Below the pieces are notes generated by a model, which ran no database searches, was not told the DNA's origin, and saw only the letters and a program-made list of their open reading frames with translations. The position numbers and the translations under genes were made by a program. Positions 53,432 to 62,288 of a DNA stretch of 64,000 nucleotides are shown in pieces. Every line of letters starts with the position of its first letter. Position 1 is the stretch's first letter. The stretch is from Brevibacillus invocatus (lineage in GTDB: Bacteria; Bacillota; Bacilli; Brevibacillales; Brevibacillaceae), in assembly GCF_003710915.1 (NCBI RefSeq), contig NZ_RHHR01000019.1, positions 1-64,000 on the forward strand, written 5' to 3'.

Positions 53432-54016
53432 TTATTTCTCAGATAGTTCGGACCACTTGTTCACCTTTTCAGGAGGTGTATAGTCCCGCAAACGATCTAA
53501 CAGAACAGCAGGATCGCTTTCGCACAACAGGAGTGGGGTCGCTGTCTTTGGTATGAATCCCGCTTCTGTCGCATGTTGTACCATTTCCATGACCGGATCG
53601 TAGAACCCTTCTACATTCAGCAAGCCAATCGGTTTACCGTGAATGCCGATTTGCCCCCAGCTTACGACTTCAAAAATTTCCTCAAACGTGCCGTAGCCTC
53701 CGGGTAGCGCGATAAAGCCATCTGCCAATTCATTCATTTTGGCCTTTCTTTCATGCATCGAAGTCACTTCGTGCAACTCCGTCAAATTGGTGTGGACGAT
53801 TTCACCTCGAAACAGTCCGGTTGGCATCACGCCAATCGCACATCCTCCACCGCTTAATACCGCGTTGGCTACTCTCCCCATCAATCCCATTTTGGAGCCG
53901 CCATACACCAAGTCAAGTTTGCGGGCGAGCAATTCTTTCCCCAACTCTTCTGCCGCTTGGCTGAATTCTGGTTTTGCTCCTGGATTGGAGCCTGCAAATA
54001 CACAAATACATTTCAT
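53432..54016 (-). CDS. LOG-family (TIGR00730) nucleoside-5'-monophosphate phosphoribohydrolase, 194 aa
   Basis: Rossmann-like fold. Signatures are [10 protein letters not shown] (38-47) and PGGYGTFEE (105-113), with the catalytic-type Arg and Glu in MHERKAKM and GTFEE. Such proteins release the base from AMP or cytokinin nucleotides; the physiological role in Firmicutes is unclear. AGGAGGGGCGAG precedes the ATG. It abuts the dehydrogenase pseudogene. A nucleotide link to the neighbouring pyrimidine genes is possible but unproved. Confidence 0.92.
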   Translation of the reverse strand: MKCICVFAGSNPGAKPEFSQAAEELGKELLARKLDLVYGGSKMGLMGRVANAVLSGGGCAIGVMPTGLFRGEIVHTNLTELHEVTSMHERKAKMNELADGFIALPGGYGTFEEIFEVVSWGQIGIHGKPIGLLNVEGFYDPVMEMVQHATEAGFIPKTATPLLLCESDPAVLLDRLRDYTPPEKVNKWSELSEK

Positions 54017-54142
54017 CTCGCCCCTCCTGTTACTCTGTTCATGGTTTCATTGTTAGTGTACAGGATTATGCTATGAAATTACAGAAGGGAGCTACCCAAT
54101 TAGAAAAATTGGCAACGCCATGCTCTGTGGCGAAGCCCAGTT

Positions 54143-54189
54143 GTGTAAAACAAAACACAGCATCAATCCAAACGCGATTGACGCTGTGT
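54143..54189 (-). terminator. Terminator of the aminotransferase-dehydrogenase operon
   Basis: ACACAGCGTCAATC and GATTGATGCTGTGT pair over 14 bp (one G-T) on the minus strand and are followed by TTTGTTTT. Confidence 0.85.
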
Positions 54190-54197
54190 CTCATCGG

Positions 54198-55562
54198 TCA
54201 TCCGAGAGTCTCGAATGCTTCTTTCATTACGTGAGCAATAAAGTCAAGATCATCACTGGTTGTGGAGAACGGAGGAGACAAGGTCAGCACGTTGTTGAAG
54301 CCGGGAACCGTATCGCCATTTCGCCCGATGATTAGGCCCCGTTTCTTGCATTCTGCTATGATTTGCGTCAATTTTGCTGGTGCAGCCGCTTCCTTGGTCT
54401 GTTTGTTCTCCACCATTTCGATTCCCATCATGAAGCCAAAGCTGCGGATATCGCCGACATTGGGATGGTCAGCCAAAAAAGCAAGCTTGGCTCGCAGCTC
54501 TGCCCCTAATTGTTCGGATCGCTCAACCAGTTGCTCTTCTTCCATCAGCTCCAGATTTTTAAGAGCCAGGGCACAGGCAGCCGGGTTGCCCCCAAACGTG
54601 TTGACATGACGGAAATGCTGATTGGTACCCTGTTCCTTAAAGGAGTCCGCGATCTCAGCGCGGACAGCTGTCGCCGAAAGCGGAAGGTAAGCACTGGTGA
54701 TGCCCTTCGCCATCGTGACAATATCTGGTTTGATCCCAAAGTTTTGATGACCAAATTTTTGTCCAGAACGACCAAAACCGCAAATAACCTCATCTACAAT
54801 CAACAAAACACCGTATTTGTCGCAAATCTCACGTACCTTTGGCATGTATTCAGGCGGTGGAACGATCACACCTCCACCTGTGATCGTCGGTTCCATGATG
54901 ACAGCAGCAACCGTTTTTTCGCCTTCCCAGTTGATCGCCTGATCAAAGAATTGCGCACATTCCAGGCTGCAATCCCCGTAGGTTTTTCCGACTGGACAGC
55001 GATAACAGTACGGTGGCGGTACGTGCAGAAAGCCAGGTGCCAAGGGCTCGTATTTTTCCTTGCGCAAAGCCTGCCCGGTAGCGGCCAGTGATCCCATCGA
55101 ATTGCCGTGATAAGCGCGATGACGGGAAATGAATTTATAACGTCCTGGCTCGCCATTTTGATGGTGATATTGTCTGGCCAATTTAAAGGCAACTTCATTT
55201 GCTTCAGAACCGCTGTTGGAGAAGAAAATGCGATACTCCTCGCCCAGCCATTCACTGACCTTTTCAGCAAGGCGAATGGCAGGAACATGGCTTTGGGTCA
55301 GCGGAAAATACGCCAGTTGTTTTAGCTGCTCATACGCTGCATCGGCCAGCTCCTGTCGCCCGTAGCCAATATTGACACACCACAAGCCAGACATGCCGTC
55401 CAGGTAGCGATTGCCGTCGATGTCGGTGATCCAGGAGCCACTCGCTTCCGTAGCGATCATGGGATTGGGGTTGTAGGGCGATATGTGATGCCACATATGC
55501 GCCCTGTCAGACTCAAGCAAACTTTCCTTATCGTACGATTTCGTCAGCTGCTCTTGTTCCAT
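54198..55562 (-). CDS. Class III omega-aminotransferase, probably beta-alanine:pyruvate, 454 aa
   Basis: Fold-type I PLP enzyme. PLP lysine K286 (TMAKGITSAYLPLS), PLP-contacting Asp257 (LLIVDEVICGFGRSG) and phosphate-binding NSGSEANE (116-123). Its operon partner is a (methyl)malonate-semialdehyde dehydrogenase and the next gene a PucR regulator, so the natural substrate is likely beta-alanine or beta-aminoisobutyrate from pyrimidine breakdown. Taurine, putrescine or GABA are alternatives within the family. GGGGGAAT precedes the ATG, 30 nt after the dehydrogenase stop. Confidence 0.9.
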   Translation of the reverse strand: MEQEQLTKSYDKESLLESDRAHMWHHISPYNPNPMIATEASGSWITDIDGNRYLDGMSGLWCVNIGYGRQELADAAYEQLKQLAYFPLTQSHVPAIRLAEKVSEWLGEEYRIFFSNSGSEANEVAFKLARQYHHQNGEPGRYKFISRHRAYHGNSMGSLAATGQALRKEKYEPLAPGFLHVPPPYCYRCPVGKTYGDCSLECAQFFDQAINWEGEKTVAAVIMEPTITGGGVIVPPPEYMPKVREICDKYGVLLIVDEVICGFGRSGQKFGHQNFGIKPDIVTMAKGITSAYLPLSATAVRAEIADSFKEQGTNQHFRHVNTFGGNPAACALALKNLELMEEEQLVERSEQLGAELRAKLAFLADHPNVGDIRSFGFMMGIEMVENKQTKEAAAPAKLTQIIAECKKRGLIIGRNGDTVPGFNNVLTLSPPFSTTSDDLDFIAHVMKEAFETLG

Positions 55563-55592
55563 TTTGGATTCCCCCTTTTGATATGAGACCGA

Positions 55593-57101
55593 TTACTTGA
55601 CAAATACTTTTTGTGAGCCAATGCTTGTATCTCCATCCTCGAACCAACGAGAGGTAACGGTCTTTTTCTTCGTGAAAAACTCGACCCCATCTTTTCCGTT
55701 CGCATGCAAATCACCGTAAAAGGATTGCTTCCAACCGGTAAAGGCAAAGAAGCCCATTGGTGCTGGCACGCCTACATTGACCCCGACCATCCCCGCTTCC
55801 ACGCGCTGCACGAATTCACGCCCCCACTTCCCGTTATTGGTGTAGATTGTAGCTCCATTTCCATAGCGGGAGCGACTGATCGTGTCCAGTCCTTCATCGA
55901 AGTTTTTGACGCGCATGATGCTCAATACCGGCGCAAAGATCTCGTCACTTACAATAACCATTTCTGCATCTGCTTTGTCAAAGATGGTTGGGCCGAGGAA
56001 GTAGCCCGCTTCTTTTTCCTTCGCATCCTCACGTCCATCGCGAACCAGATCGGCTCCTGCCGCCATTCCTTTTTCGATAAAGTCATGCACCTTGGACAGA
56101 TGAGAATCCCGGATGACAGGGCCCAGGTCGACCCCCTCTTCCAGGCCATTGCCCATCACAAGGGCATTGGATTCCTCGATGAGCAGTTGAACCAATTCAT
56201 CGGCGATATCCTCAACCGCGACGACGGCACTGGCAGCCATACAGCGCTCACCTGCACAGCCAAATGCGGAGCTGGCAATGGTTTTGGCTGCACGCCGCAA
56301 GTCTGTATCCGGCATGACCAGATGATGATTCTTCGCTCCGGCCAAGGCCTGCACGCGCTTCCCGTGAGCCGCTCCGGTCTTGTACACGTATTCTGCGACA
56401 GGTTGTGAGCCAACGAAGGATATCCCCTTCACGTCCGGGTGTTCCAGCAATCCGTTGACGACGTCATGCGCTCCGTTGACCACATTGAAGACCCCGTCCG
56501 GCAAACCGGCTTCCTTCAACAGCTCCGCGATACGTACACTGGATATAGGCGTACGCTCGGACGGCTTTAAAACAAATGTATTTCCTGCTGTGATCGCGAT
56601 TGGATACATCCACATCGGCACCATCACGGGAAAGTTAAAGGGAGTGATTCCTGCTACGACACCGAGTGGAAAACGGAGGACGTGACTATCGATGCTTCTC
56701 GCGATGTTCGGCAGGGATTCCCCCATCAGCAAGGTTGGCATGCCGCAGGCGAACTCGACCATCTCGATGCCACGCAAGAGCTCAGCATGAGCTTCGGGCA
56801 GGTTTTTGCCATTTTCCAGCGTGATCATGCGTGCCAATTCATCCTCATGCTTGGTCAACAAGTGATGGAAGCGAAACATGATGCGAGCCCTGTCCACGAC
56901 AGGTGTTTCACTCCAGCTCGCAAAAGCATTCTTGGCTGCCTGAACAGCCTTGTCCACATCGGCCCTGGTGGAAATCGGTACCTGAGAAAGCAGCTCCCCT
57001 GTTGCAGGATTGGGAACATCCTCATAACGTGTCGTCTCGGATTCGACCCACTGTCCCCCGATGTAGTTTTTGAGCGGCTGGGTGACTGTTGTTTTACTCA
57101 T
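55593..57101 (-). CDS. mmsA: CoA-acylating (methyl)malonate-semialdehyde dehydrogenase, 502 aa
   Basis: Aldehyde dehydrogenase superfamily. With the ATG at 57101, the catalytic cysteine in GCAGERCMA is Cys287, as in characterised MMSDH/IolA. The usual general-base Glu is replaced by Asn (LAGAKNHHLVMPD), the mark of CoA-acylating MMSDH. It converts malonate semialdehyde to acetyl-CoA, or methylmalonate semialdehyde to propionyl-CoA, with loss of CO2. It could also act on inositol or valine breakdown, but the neighbours favour pyrimidines. AAGGAGTTGAC precedes GTG-ATG. Confidence 0.94.
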   Translation of the reverse strand: MSKTTVTQPLKNYIGGQWVESETTRYEDVPNPATGELLSQVPISTRADVDKAVQAAKNAFASWSETPVVDRARIMFRFHHLLTKHEDELARMITLENGKNLPEAHAELLRGIEMVEFACGMPTLLMGESLPNIARSIDSHVLRFPLGVVAGITPFNFPVMVPMWMYPIAITAGNTFVLKPSERTPISSVRIAELLKEAGLPDGVFNVVNGAHDVVNGLLEHPDVKGISFVGSQPVAEYVYKTGAAHGKRVQALAGAKNHHLVMPDTDLRRAAKTIASSAFGCAGERCMAASAVVAVEDIADELVQLLIEESNALVMGNGLEEGVDLGPVIRDSHLSKVHDFIEKGMAAGADLVRDGREDAKEKEAGYFLGPTIFDKADAEMVIVSDEIFAPVLSIMRVKNFDEGLDTISRSRYGNGATIYTNNGKWGREFVQRVEAGMVGVNVGVPAPMGFFAFTGWKQSFYGDLHANGKDGVEFFTKKKTVTSRWFEDGDTSIGSQKVFVK

Positions 57102-57120
57102 CACGTCAACTCCTTGCATT

Positions 57121-57214
57121 CATTTTGTTTGATATTTCCATTTTATCGGAATCTTTCAACCTTAATCACTAGACAAAATGTTAGTGCTTCCAGTACATTC
57201 ATCTTACAAAATGT
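57121..57214. promoter_or_regulatory. Repeated ACAAAATG motifs in the mmsA-pucR divergent region
   Basis: ACAAAATGT occurs at 57173-57181 and 57206-57214 (33 bp apart), and CATTTTGT, its inverse, at 57121-57128. The two direct copies carry AGA before or TCT after, so each half-resembles AGACA-N-TGTCT. Placement between the mmsA operon and a PucR-type regulator suggests the regulator's operator. Confidence 0.55.
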
Positions 57215-57251
57215 CTATCCATAACATGATTGCCTTTTTAGGAGGATTTGC

Positions 57252-58901
57252 ATGAGCAGTGACTGGCGTCTATCTGTAGGAGAAGCGATTCGGCGTCCAT
57301 CTTTTCAAAGCGCCGAGGTGGTGGCAGGAAGCAAGGGCTTATCTCGTTCGATCCGTTGGGTACATATTCTCGAATCTGCCGAAACAGGCAAGTTTCTCAA
57401 TGGCGGCGAGCTGATCCTCTCGACGGGAATGGGCTTCGGGGAAGCAAAGGAAAAGAGGCTGGCTTACCTGTCAGAGCTGATCAGCCGCAAAGCGGTCGGA
57501 CTGTGTGTGGAGCTTGGCACCTACATCCCTCATATCCCGAGTGATATGCTGGAAATGGCTGACCATCATCACTTCCCATTGATTGTGTTTCATGAGCCTG
57601 TGCGATTTGTCGATATCACGCTCGATCTACATGAGCATTTGATTAATCGACAGCTTCAAGCCCTGCGGGATCTGGAAGCATACTCGCGGGGGCTTCAGCA
57701 GCTCAGTCTGCAAGCAAAAGGAATACCCAAGCTGTTGCAGTACTTTCAAACAGCAGTCCAGACCCAAATATTTCTCTATACGCCGGATGCAGCTCCCACT
57801 TTTGTTCCTCCTGTAACACAAACCGTTCAAACGGAGCTTGTGGACATCATGCGCACCCATTTTTCAGCGGAATTATCTGCAGATGCCAGCACGCAATTTC
57901 TTCGCCTAAACGAAAAGAAGCAGATCGTCTATCAGCCTGTTGTAGCGATGGGACATCTTCTCGCCTATATGGGGATGGTCTTGTACGAGCGCAAAGCAGA
58001 CGAGTACCTGCTCCTCACCCTGGACAATACCGTACAAGCCACAGCGCAAATCCTGATGCGAAAAATGTTTGTGGAAGAGCAGGCTTTGGCAATGGAAAAT
58101 CGATTGTTTGATGACCTGATCGCCCAGCGCCCTTTGTCGGAAGACCAGATTCGTGCCATGCTTGGCATCTCCGGCACAGGACGCGCACCTATTTACCACA
58201 CCATCATGATGTCTTTTGAACTCGCGGTCACCCAGACAGAAGCACATCCTCCACATGACCTCACAGCCATTTTTCGTTCTATACTCACGCGTTTGGGCTT
58301 CCGTCCCTTTATTCGCTGTATAGGAAACTGCTTTTATTTTCTGCTCATCGAAAAAAAACCGGGTACGAATCATCGCCAGCTTTTGAACAGGGCCATGACA
58401 GAAATGAAGAGGATCTTTTTAAAGGTCATGGGTGCAGATATGCAAATCTGGTTTGGAGTAGGAAGAGCAGGCAAACGCCTGTCAGATGCAGGAAGACATT
58501 TGGCGGAAGCGGAGCAGGCACTTTCATTTCGCCATGAATCAAACAGTCCCTATTTTTCCGAGCTTGGTTTGTTTCGCCTCCTGTTCTACATCCCACACGA
58601 ACCCGTCCTGAATACCTTTATCACCGATTATCTTGGCCCCTTGATATCGCATGACGGAGAGCACGGATCGGCGCTTGTACACACGCTGCGTGTCTATCTG
58701 GATTCCAACCTTTCCAAGCAAGAAGCTGCCGAAAAGCTGTTTATCCATCGGCAAACCCTGTACCATCGGTTGGAGAAAATCGCTGAGTGTCTCGGGGAAG
58801 ATTACGTCTCACCCGATCGCAGAATCTGCCTCGAGATAGCCTTGCGGGCCTTGCATTTGGTACATCAAGACCATGTCAAACATGAATTCCGAACGAAATG
58901 A
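57252..58901 (+). CDS. PucR-family transcriptional regulator, 549 aa
   Basis: N-terminal PucR domain (about 5-130: VGEAIRRPSFQSAEVVAGSKGLSRSIRWVHILE, FLNGGELILSTG), a central GGDEF-like CdaR region (about 280-430) and a C-terminal PucR-type HTH (LRVYLDSNLSKQEAAEKLFIHRQTLYHRLEKIAECLG). Relatives control purine, pyrimidine and GABA/beta-alanine use. AGGAGGATTTGC precedes the ATG. It is divergent from mmsA-aminotransferase and is the most likely activator of that operon and perhaps of preT-pydC. Confidence 0.92.
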   Translation: MSSDWRLSVGEAIRRPSFQSAEVVAGSKGLSRSIRWVHILESAETGKFLNGGELILSTGMGFGEAKEKRLAYLSELISRKAVGLCVELGTYIPHIPSDMLEMADHHHFPLIVFHEPVRFVDITLDLHEHLINRQLQALRDLEAYSRGLQQLSLQAKGIPKLLQYFQTAVQTQIFLYTPDAAPTFVPPVTQTVQTELVDIMRTHFSAELSADASTQFLRLNEKKQIVYQPVVAMGHLLAYMGMVLYERKADEYLLLTLDNTVQATAQILMRKMFVEEQALAMENRLFDDLIAQRPLSEDQIRAMLGISGTGRAPIYHTIMMSFELAVTQTEAHPPHDLTAIFRSILTRLGFRPFIRCIGNCFYFLLIEKKPGTNHRQLLNRAMTEMKRIFLKVMGADMQIWFGVGRAGKRLSDAGRHLAEAEQALSFRHESNSPYFSELGLFRLLFYIPHEPVLNTFITDYLGPLISHDGEHGSALVHTLRVYLDSNLSKQEAAEKLFIHRQTLYHRLEKIAECLGEDYVSPDRRICLEIALRALHLVHQDHVKHEFRTK

Positions 58902-58931
58902 TCGTCTGATTTCACGATACCAAAGAAAAAA

Positions 58932-58968
58932 GGCGTGCGAATCATTCGAGATTCGTTCACGCCTTCTT
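58932..58968 (+). terminator. Rho-independent terminator of the PucR gene
   Basis: GGCGTG-CGAATC pairs with GATTCG-T-TCACGCC (one bulge) around ATTCGA, followed by TTCTTAC. The 58969-59149 stretch after it is A/T-rich and holds nothing I can identify. Confidence 0.75.
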
Positions 58969-59149
58969 ACTATGGAGGAGGATAATCATTACGGGGAAAG
59001 TAGTGTGATGTAATCTATGAGGAAATTTTTCTGATCTACTTTGCAGGGACGATTCTTAATTGCTCGTTGGTTTTGAGAATCTTGCCAAATCCAGACAAAA
59101 AATCACAAAATATAAAAAATAGGAAAAAATTCCAGCTGGTACCTTATCT

Positions 59150-61528
59150 CTATTCAATCCGTTCCATTACCGGCAGAAAATCGCTCCAGATCAGCTCCAT
59201 TAGAAGCTGCTGGTTCCAAAGGTCGCCTGGTGTGTCCATCAATCGAATAGCCTGATGCTGCATCGCTTCCTGCACCAGATTGTAACTAAAACGACCATTC
59301 CCCTCCACACCATGCCGCGTGAAAATCTCTTGCAGTTTGACGGTGAGCTCTTTCTTCGTTTCAGCACTGATCAAATAACCTGCATTCGTTACACCTTGCT
59401 CCACGATTTCCACCAGCTGCGCGGCGGTATAGTCCGGGAAGTGGATGTACTTCTTGAAACGCGAGGCAAGTCCCGGATTGCTCATCATCAGCCGCGCCAT
59501 CTCATCCGGATAGCCTGCCAGAACCACGACTAGATTTTCTGCATGTCTGGTCATTTCTTCTACGAGCGTGTGAATCGCTTCTTTTCCGAAATCTTGTCCT
59601 CCGCCCAACAGAGCATAGGCCTCGTCGATAAAAAGAACACCGCCCAGGGCTTGTCTCACCTTTCTCCTGGTAAGAGCCGCTGTCTGTCCTACGTACTCCG
59701 CTACCAGATCGGCTCGGCTTGCTGTCACCAGATGGCCTCGCTTCAAATACCCGATTTCGTGCAAAATTTCGGCGTACAGTGCGGCGACAGTTGTTTTTCC
59801 TGTTCCCGGATTTCCGGTGAATACAGCATGCAGCTCGATGGGACTCATCTTCAAACCGCGAAGGCTGCGCTCTTTTTGTACGCTGACAAACGCCGCGATT
59901 TTCTTCAGCTCTTCTTTCACCTGATCCAATCCGATCAAGTGCTGCAGACGATCTCTCGCTGTCTGATCCATTGTCTCTGATCCTTCAGACGAAATATTTT
60001 CAGGATACAGGATGGTAAAGTCATCCCACTGCAAGTCGTTTCCTGCCGTGGATCTCCCTTTGGCAAAAATCGCGTCTAAAATCAAATTGGTAACCGTTCT
60101 GGCATTGCCAAAGGAATCATCGACCCGCGATTTTTCGATACGCTGACGCAACTGAGTTATCGCCTCATCCGTCAGGGTAAAGTCGTTGCGATCCGCGACC
60201 TGCTGCGCGATCATGACCAATTCTTCGGTTGCATAATCAGGGAGCAGGAAGTGTCCTGTTTCAGGAAAACGGCTGTACAGCCCCGGATTGGTGTAAAGGA
60301 AATGGCGCATTTCTTCGGGATAGCCTGCCAGCATGACCACAAAACGTCCCGCATATTCGCCACCTGTCATTGCTGCAACCAAGGTGTCGATGGCGGCCTG
60401 TCCGTAATCACTGCCCGAGCTGTCTGCCCTCTTCAGACTATAGGCTTCATCAATAAAAAGCACGCCACCGTCAGCACGTTTGACCGCATCCATGACACGT
60501 TGCTCGGTCTGTCCGACATACGCGCCTACCAGGTGAGAACGGTCTACCTCGATGAGCTGCCCCTGTGTCAAGAGCCCCAGCTCTTTGTACAATCGTGCAA
60601 TCAGCCTGGCTAGTGTGGTTTTGCCTGTACCGGGATTTCCCATCAAGACGAGGTGAAGCGGCAATTCATCCTGCATATGCCAGCCCTTTTCCTCGCGCTT
60701 TTTCCGATATTGCAAAAACTGGGCAAGCTGACGAACCCGCTCCTTGATCTCGTCCAAGCCAATAAGGTTCTCAAGCTCATCCAGTGCAGAGGGTTCGTGT
60801 GTAAGCTTCGGCTGTTGCTTCTCCATCACAGACCGGCTATGCCATAGAGACTGTAGTCTCACCTGCTGTCCGACCAGGATTCGTATCGTCTCCTGCAACT
60901 GCCCTAATAGCTCGGATGAAAAAAACACTCCAGATAACGATGAAGCATATGCGTCTACCTGCTGCTCCAAACGCTGCAGCAGCTGTTCCCGCTCCTGATA
61001 CAGCTGGAGGAGACTTTGTGCCAAATCCTCGTACTCTGGATCGGATAATTCCATAGCCAGCTCATGTATGGAAGTAGCATCAGATTGCCAATTCAAAAGG
61101 GCGCTTTTCTCCTGATTCGCAAGGTTAATCAGGACTTCTACATTTCTTCTTCGCGTAACGACGTTATCTGTCTCACGAAGAGTCGGAAAGGTGTCAGCGA
61201 ACGTCTGCTCTGCTGCTAGTTGACTCGTCTTCACTCGCAGCATCAGCTCCATGGCTGGACGATATGCAGGGTCCAAGAGCATGGCCCTCTCCAACCACTC
61301 CAGTGCTAATCGATGGCCGCCACTTTTGCCGAGCCGAATAGACGACAAATGGGTCAGGACCACCGCTTCTGCCTGGTCTAATCGGATATCCGGAGCGGAC
61401 TTCCTCCGCTGCTCGATTTCCTGTAAATACCCGATGCAGGTCCCTTCCGATACTTCTCCCGTTTTTGGAGGCTCGATCCGCCACCGCTCGATCGTAGCGA
61501 ACAGATCCTGTTCTTGCTGCTGATGCAT
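59150..61528 (-). CDS. Tandem AAA+ ATPase of the CbxX/CfqX-SpoVK type, 792 aa
   Basis: The N-terminal 260 residues are helical, TPR-like and coiled-coil. Two AAA+ modules follow, each beginning with an LIGLDE/QVK...VRQLA-type linker: Walker A MGNPGTGKTTLARL (about 300) with Walker B GGVLFIDEAYSLKRA, and Walker A TGNPGTGKTTVAAL (about 570) with Walker B GGVLFIDEAYALLGG. CbxX proteins remodel rubisco; in bacilli the family includes the sporulation ATPase SpoVK, which has one AAA module. Two modules plus an N-terminal helical domain make a different substrate likely. GGAGG is 9 nt before the ATG at 61528; another ATG lies 6 nt upstream. Confidence 0.9.
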   Translation of the reverse strand: MHQQQEQDLFATIERWRIEPPKTGEVSEGTCIGYLQEIEQRRKSAPDIRLDQAEAVVLTHLSSIRLGKSGGHRLALEWLERAMLLDPAYRPAMELMLRVKTSQLAAEQTFADTFPTLRETDNVVTRRRNVEVLINLANQEKSALLNWQSDATSIHELAMELSDPEYEDLAQSLLQLYQEREQLLQRLEQQVDAYASSLSGVFFSSELLGQLQETIRILVGQQVRLQSLWHSRSVMEKQQPKLTHEPSALDELENLIGLDEIKERVRQLAQFLQYRKKREEKGWHMQDELPLHLVLMGNPGTGKTTLARLIARLYKELGLLTQGQLIEVDRSHLVGAYVGQTEQRVMDAVKRADGGVLFIDEAYSLKRADSSGSDYGQAAIDTLVAAMTGGEYAGRFVVMLAGYPEEMRHFLYTNPGLYSRFPETGHFLLPDYATEELVMIAQQVADRNDFTLTDEAITQLRQRIEKSRVDDSFGNARTVTNLILDAIFAKGRSTAGNDLQWDDFTILYPENISSEGSETMDQTARDRLQHLIGLDQVKEELKKIAAFVSVQKERSLRGLKMSPIELHAVFTGNPGTGKTTVAALYAEILHEIGYLKRGHLVTASRADLVAEYVGQTAALTRRKVRQALGGVLFIDEAYALLGGGQDFGKEAIHTLVEEMTRHAENLVVVLAGYPDEMARLMMSNPGLASRFKKYIHFPDYTAAQLVEIVEQGVTNAGYLISAETKKELTVKLQEIFTRHGVEGNGRFSYNLVQEAMQHQAIRLMDTPGDLWNQQLLMELIWSDFLPVMERIE

Positions 61529-61612
61529 ATGCATGCTCCTCCCGTTCCAAACCTTCCTTCCTGTTGTAGCATAATTATCCTTTCCTGAAAAGAAAGCCTT
61601 GCTTTCCGGCAG

Positions 61613-61663
61613 TACAAAAAAAGAAATGCGCAGCTCCATGCACTACTGGAACTACGCTTTCTT
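61613..61663 (-). terminator. Terminator after the 67-aa protein gene
   Basis: An imperfect stem on the minus strand (AGAAAGCGTAGTTCCA with TGGAGCTGCGCATTTCT) is followed by TTTTTTT. It separates the small protein from the AAA gene. Confidence 0.65.
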
Positions 61664-61673
61664 CTATCGTGTC

Positions 61674-61877
61674 CTATACCTGAATATTGCCCATTTCCAC
61701 GTCTGCGGAAAAGTGCGCTCGTGCAGCGTCAAAAACTTCCTCTTCTGACTCAGCAGCAATTTTGAATGACGTAACCACTTTCGCACCGCTGCGAACCTGC
61801 ACATGATACTGCGAATCCCCGTCGTAGGTAGAGGCAAAATTATACTCTCTGCCATTCACATTCAACTTTCGTTCCAC
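61674..61877 (-). CDS. Small conserved hypothetical protein, 67 aa
   Basis: A compact alpha/beta protein with alternating strands (LNVNGREYNFASTYDG, YHVQVRSG, VVTSFKIAAES) and a helix (EEEVFDAARAHFSAD). No known domain. GTG at 61877 lies 8 nt after GGGAGG, a better start than the ACC-preceded ATG-like codon upstream. Sits between the 112-aa gene and the AAA gene on the same strand. Confidence 0.6.
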   Translation of the reverse strand: MERKLNVNGREYNFASTYDGDSQYHVQVRSGAKVVTSFKIAAESEEEVFDAARAHFSADVEMGNIQV

Positions 61878-61949
61878 AGTGGTCACCTCCCGCCATAGTG
61901 TGCGCAGGATGAACCTATTTTACCCAGAGATAGGGGCAAACTTCATTTC

Positions 61950-62288
61950 CTAAACCGGAGAGAATTGAGAAAGCACGACCGATTTCTCTACTACCTCGCC
62001 TGTCGGAAGTCCGACCTGCAAGGTACCAGTATCCTCGTTCTCACCAGGTAACCATCCGAACGAGAAGAGCTGACGAGAATATGCATCGTCTTCGCTCAGC
62101 GCAGCCAGCATCACCCGCAAGGTATCGCCCGTCAGGGGTACAGCCACACTTGCTCCCTGTTCGTCAGGAATGGACAGCCACTTCAACGCCTCTTCAAAAT
62201 ACTCCACAGTGTCCAGCAACAAGGCCACCTGCTGCCAGCTAAGTGGTGAATGGAAAGATTCAAACGGACTTGTCATGTAATCGATCAT
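61950..62288 (-). CDS. Small conserved hypothetical protein, 112 aa
   Basis: Soluble, acidic, with a helical middle (SWQQVALLLDTVEYFEEALKWL, TLRVMLAALSEDDAYSRQLFSF) and a beta end. No recognised family. Its ATG overlaps the TGA of the topoisomerase gene (ATGA), with AAAAAGGG immediately upstream, so translation is coupled to parC. Function unknown. Confidence 0.62.
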   Translation of the reverse strand: MIDYMTSPFESFHSPLSWQQVALLLDTVEYFEEALKWLSIPDEQGASVAVPLTGDTLRVMLAALSEDDAYSRQLFSFGWLPGENEDTGTLQVGLPTGEVVEKSVVLSQFSPV

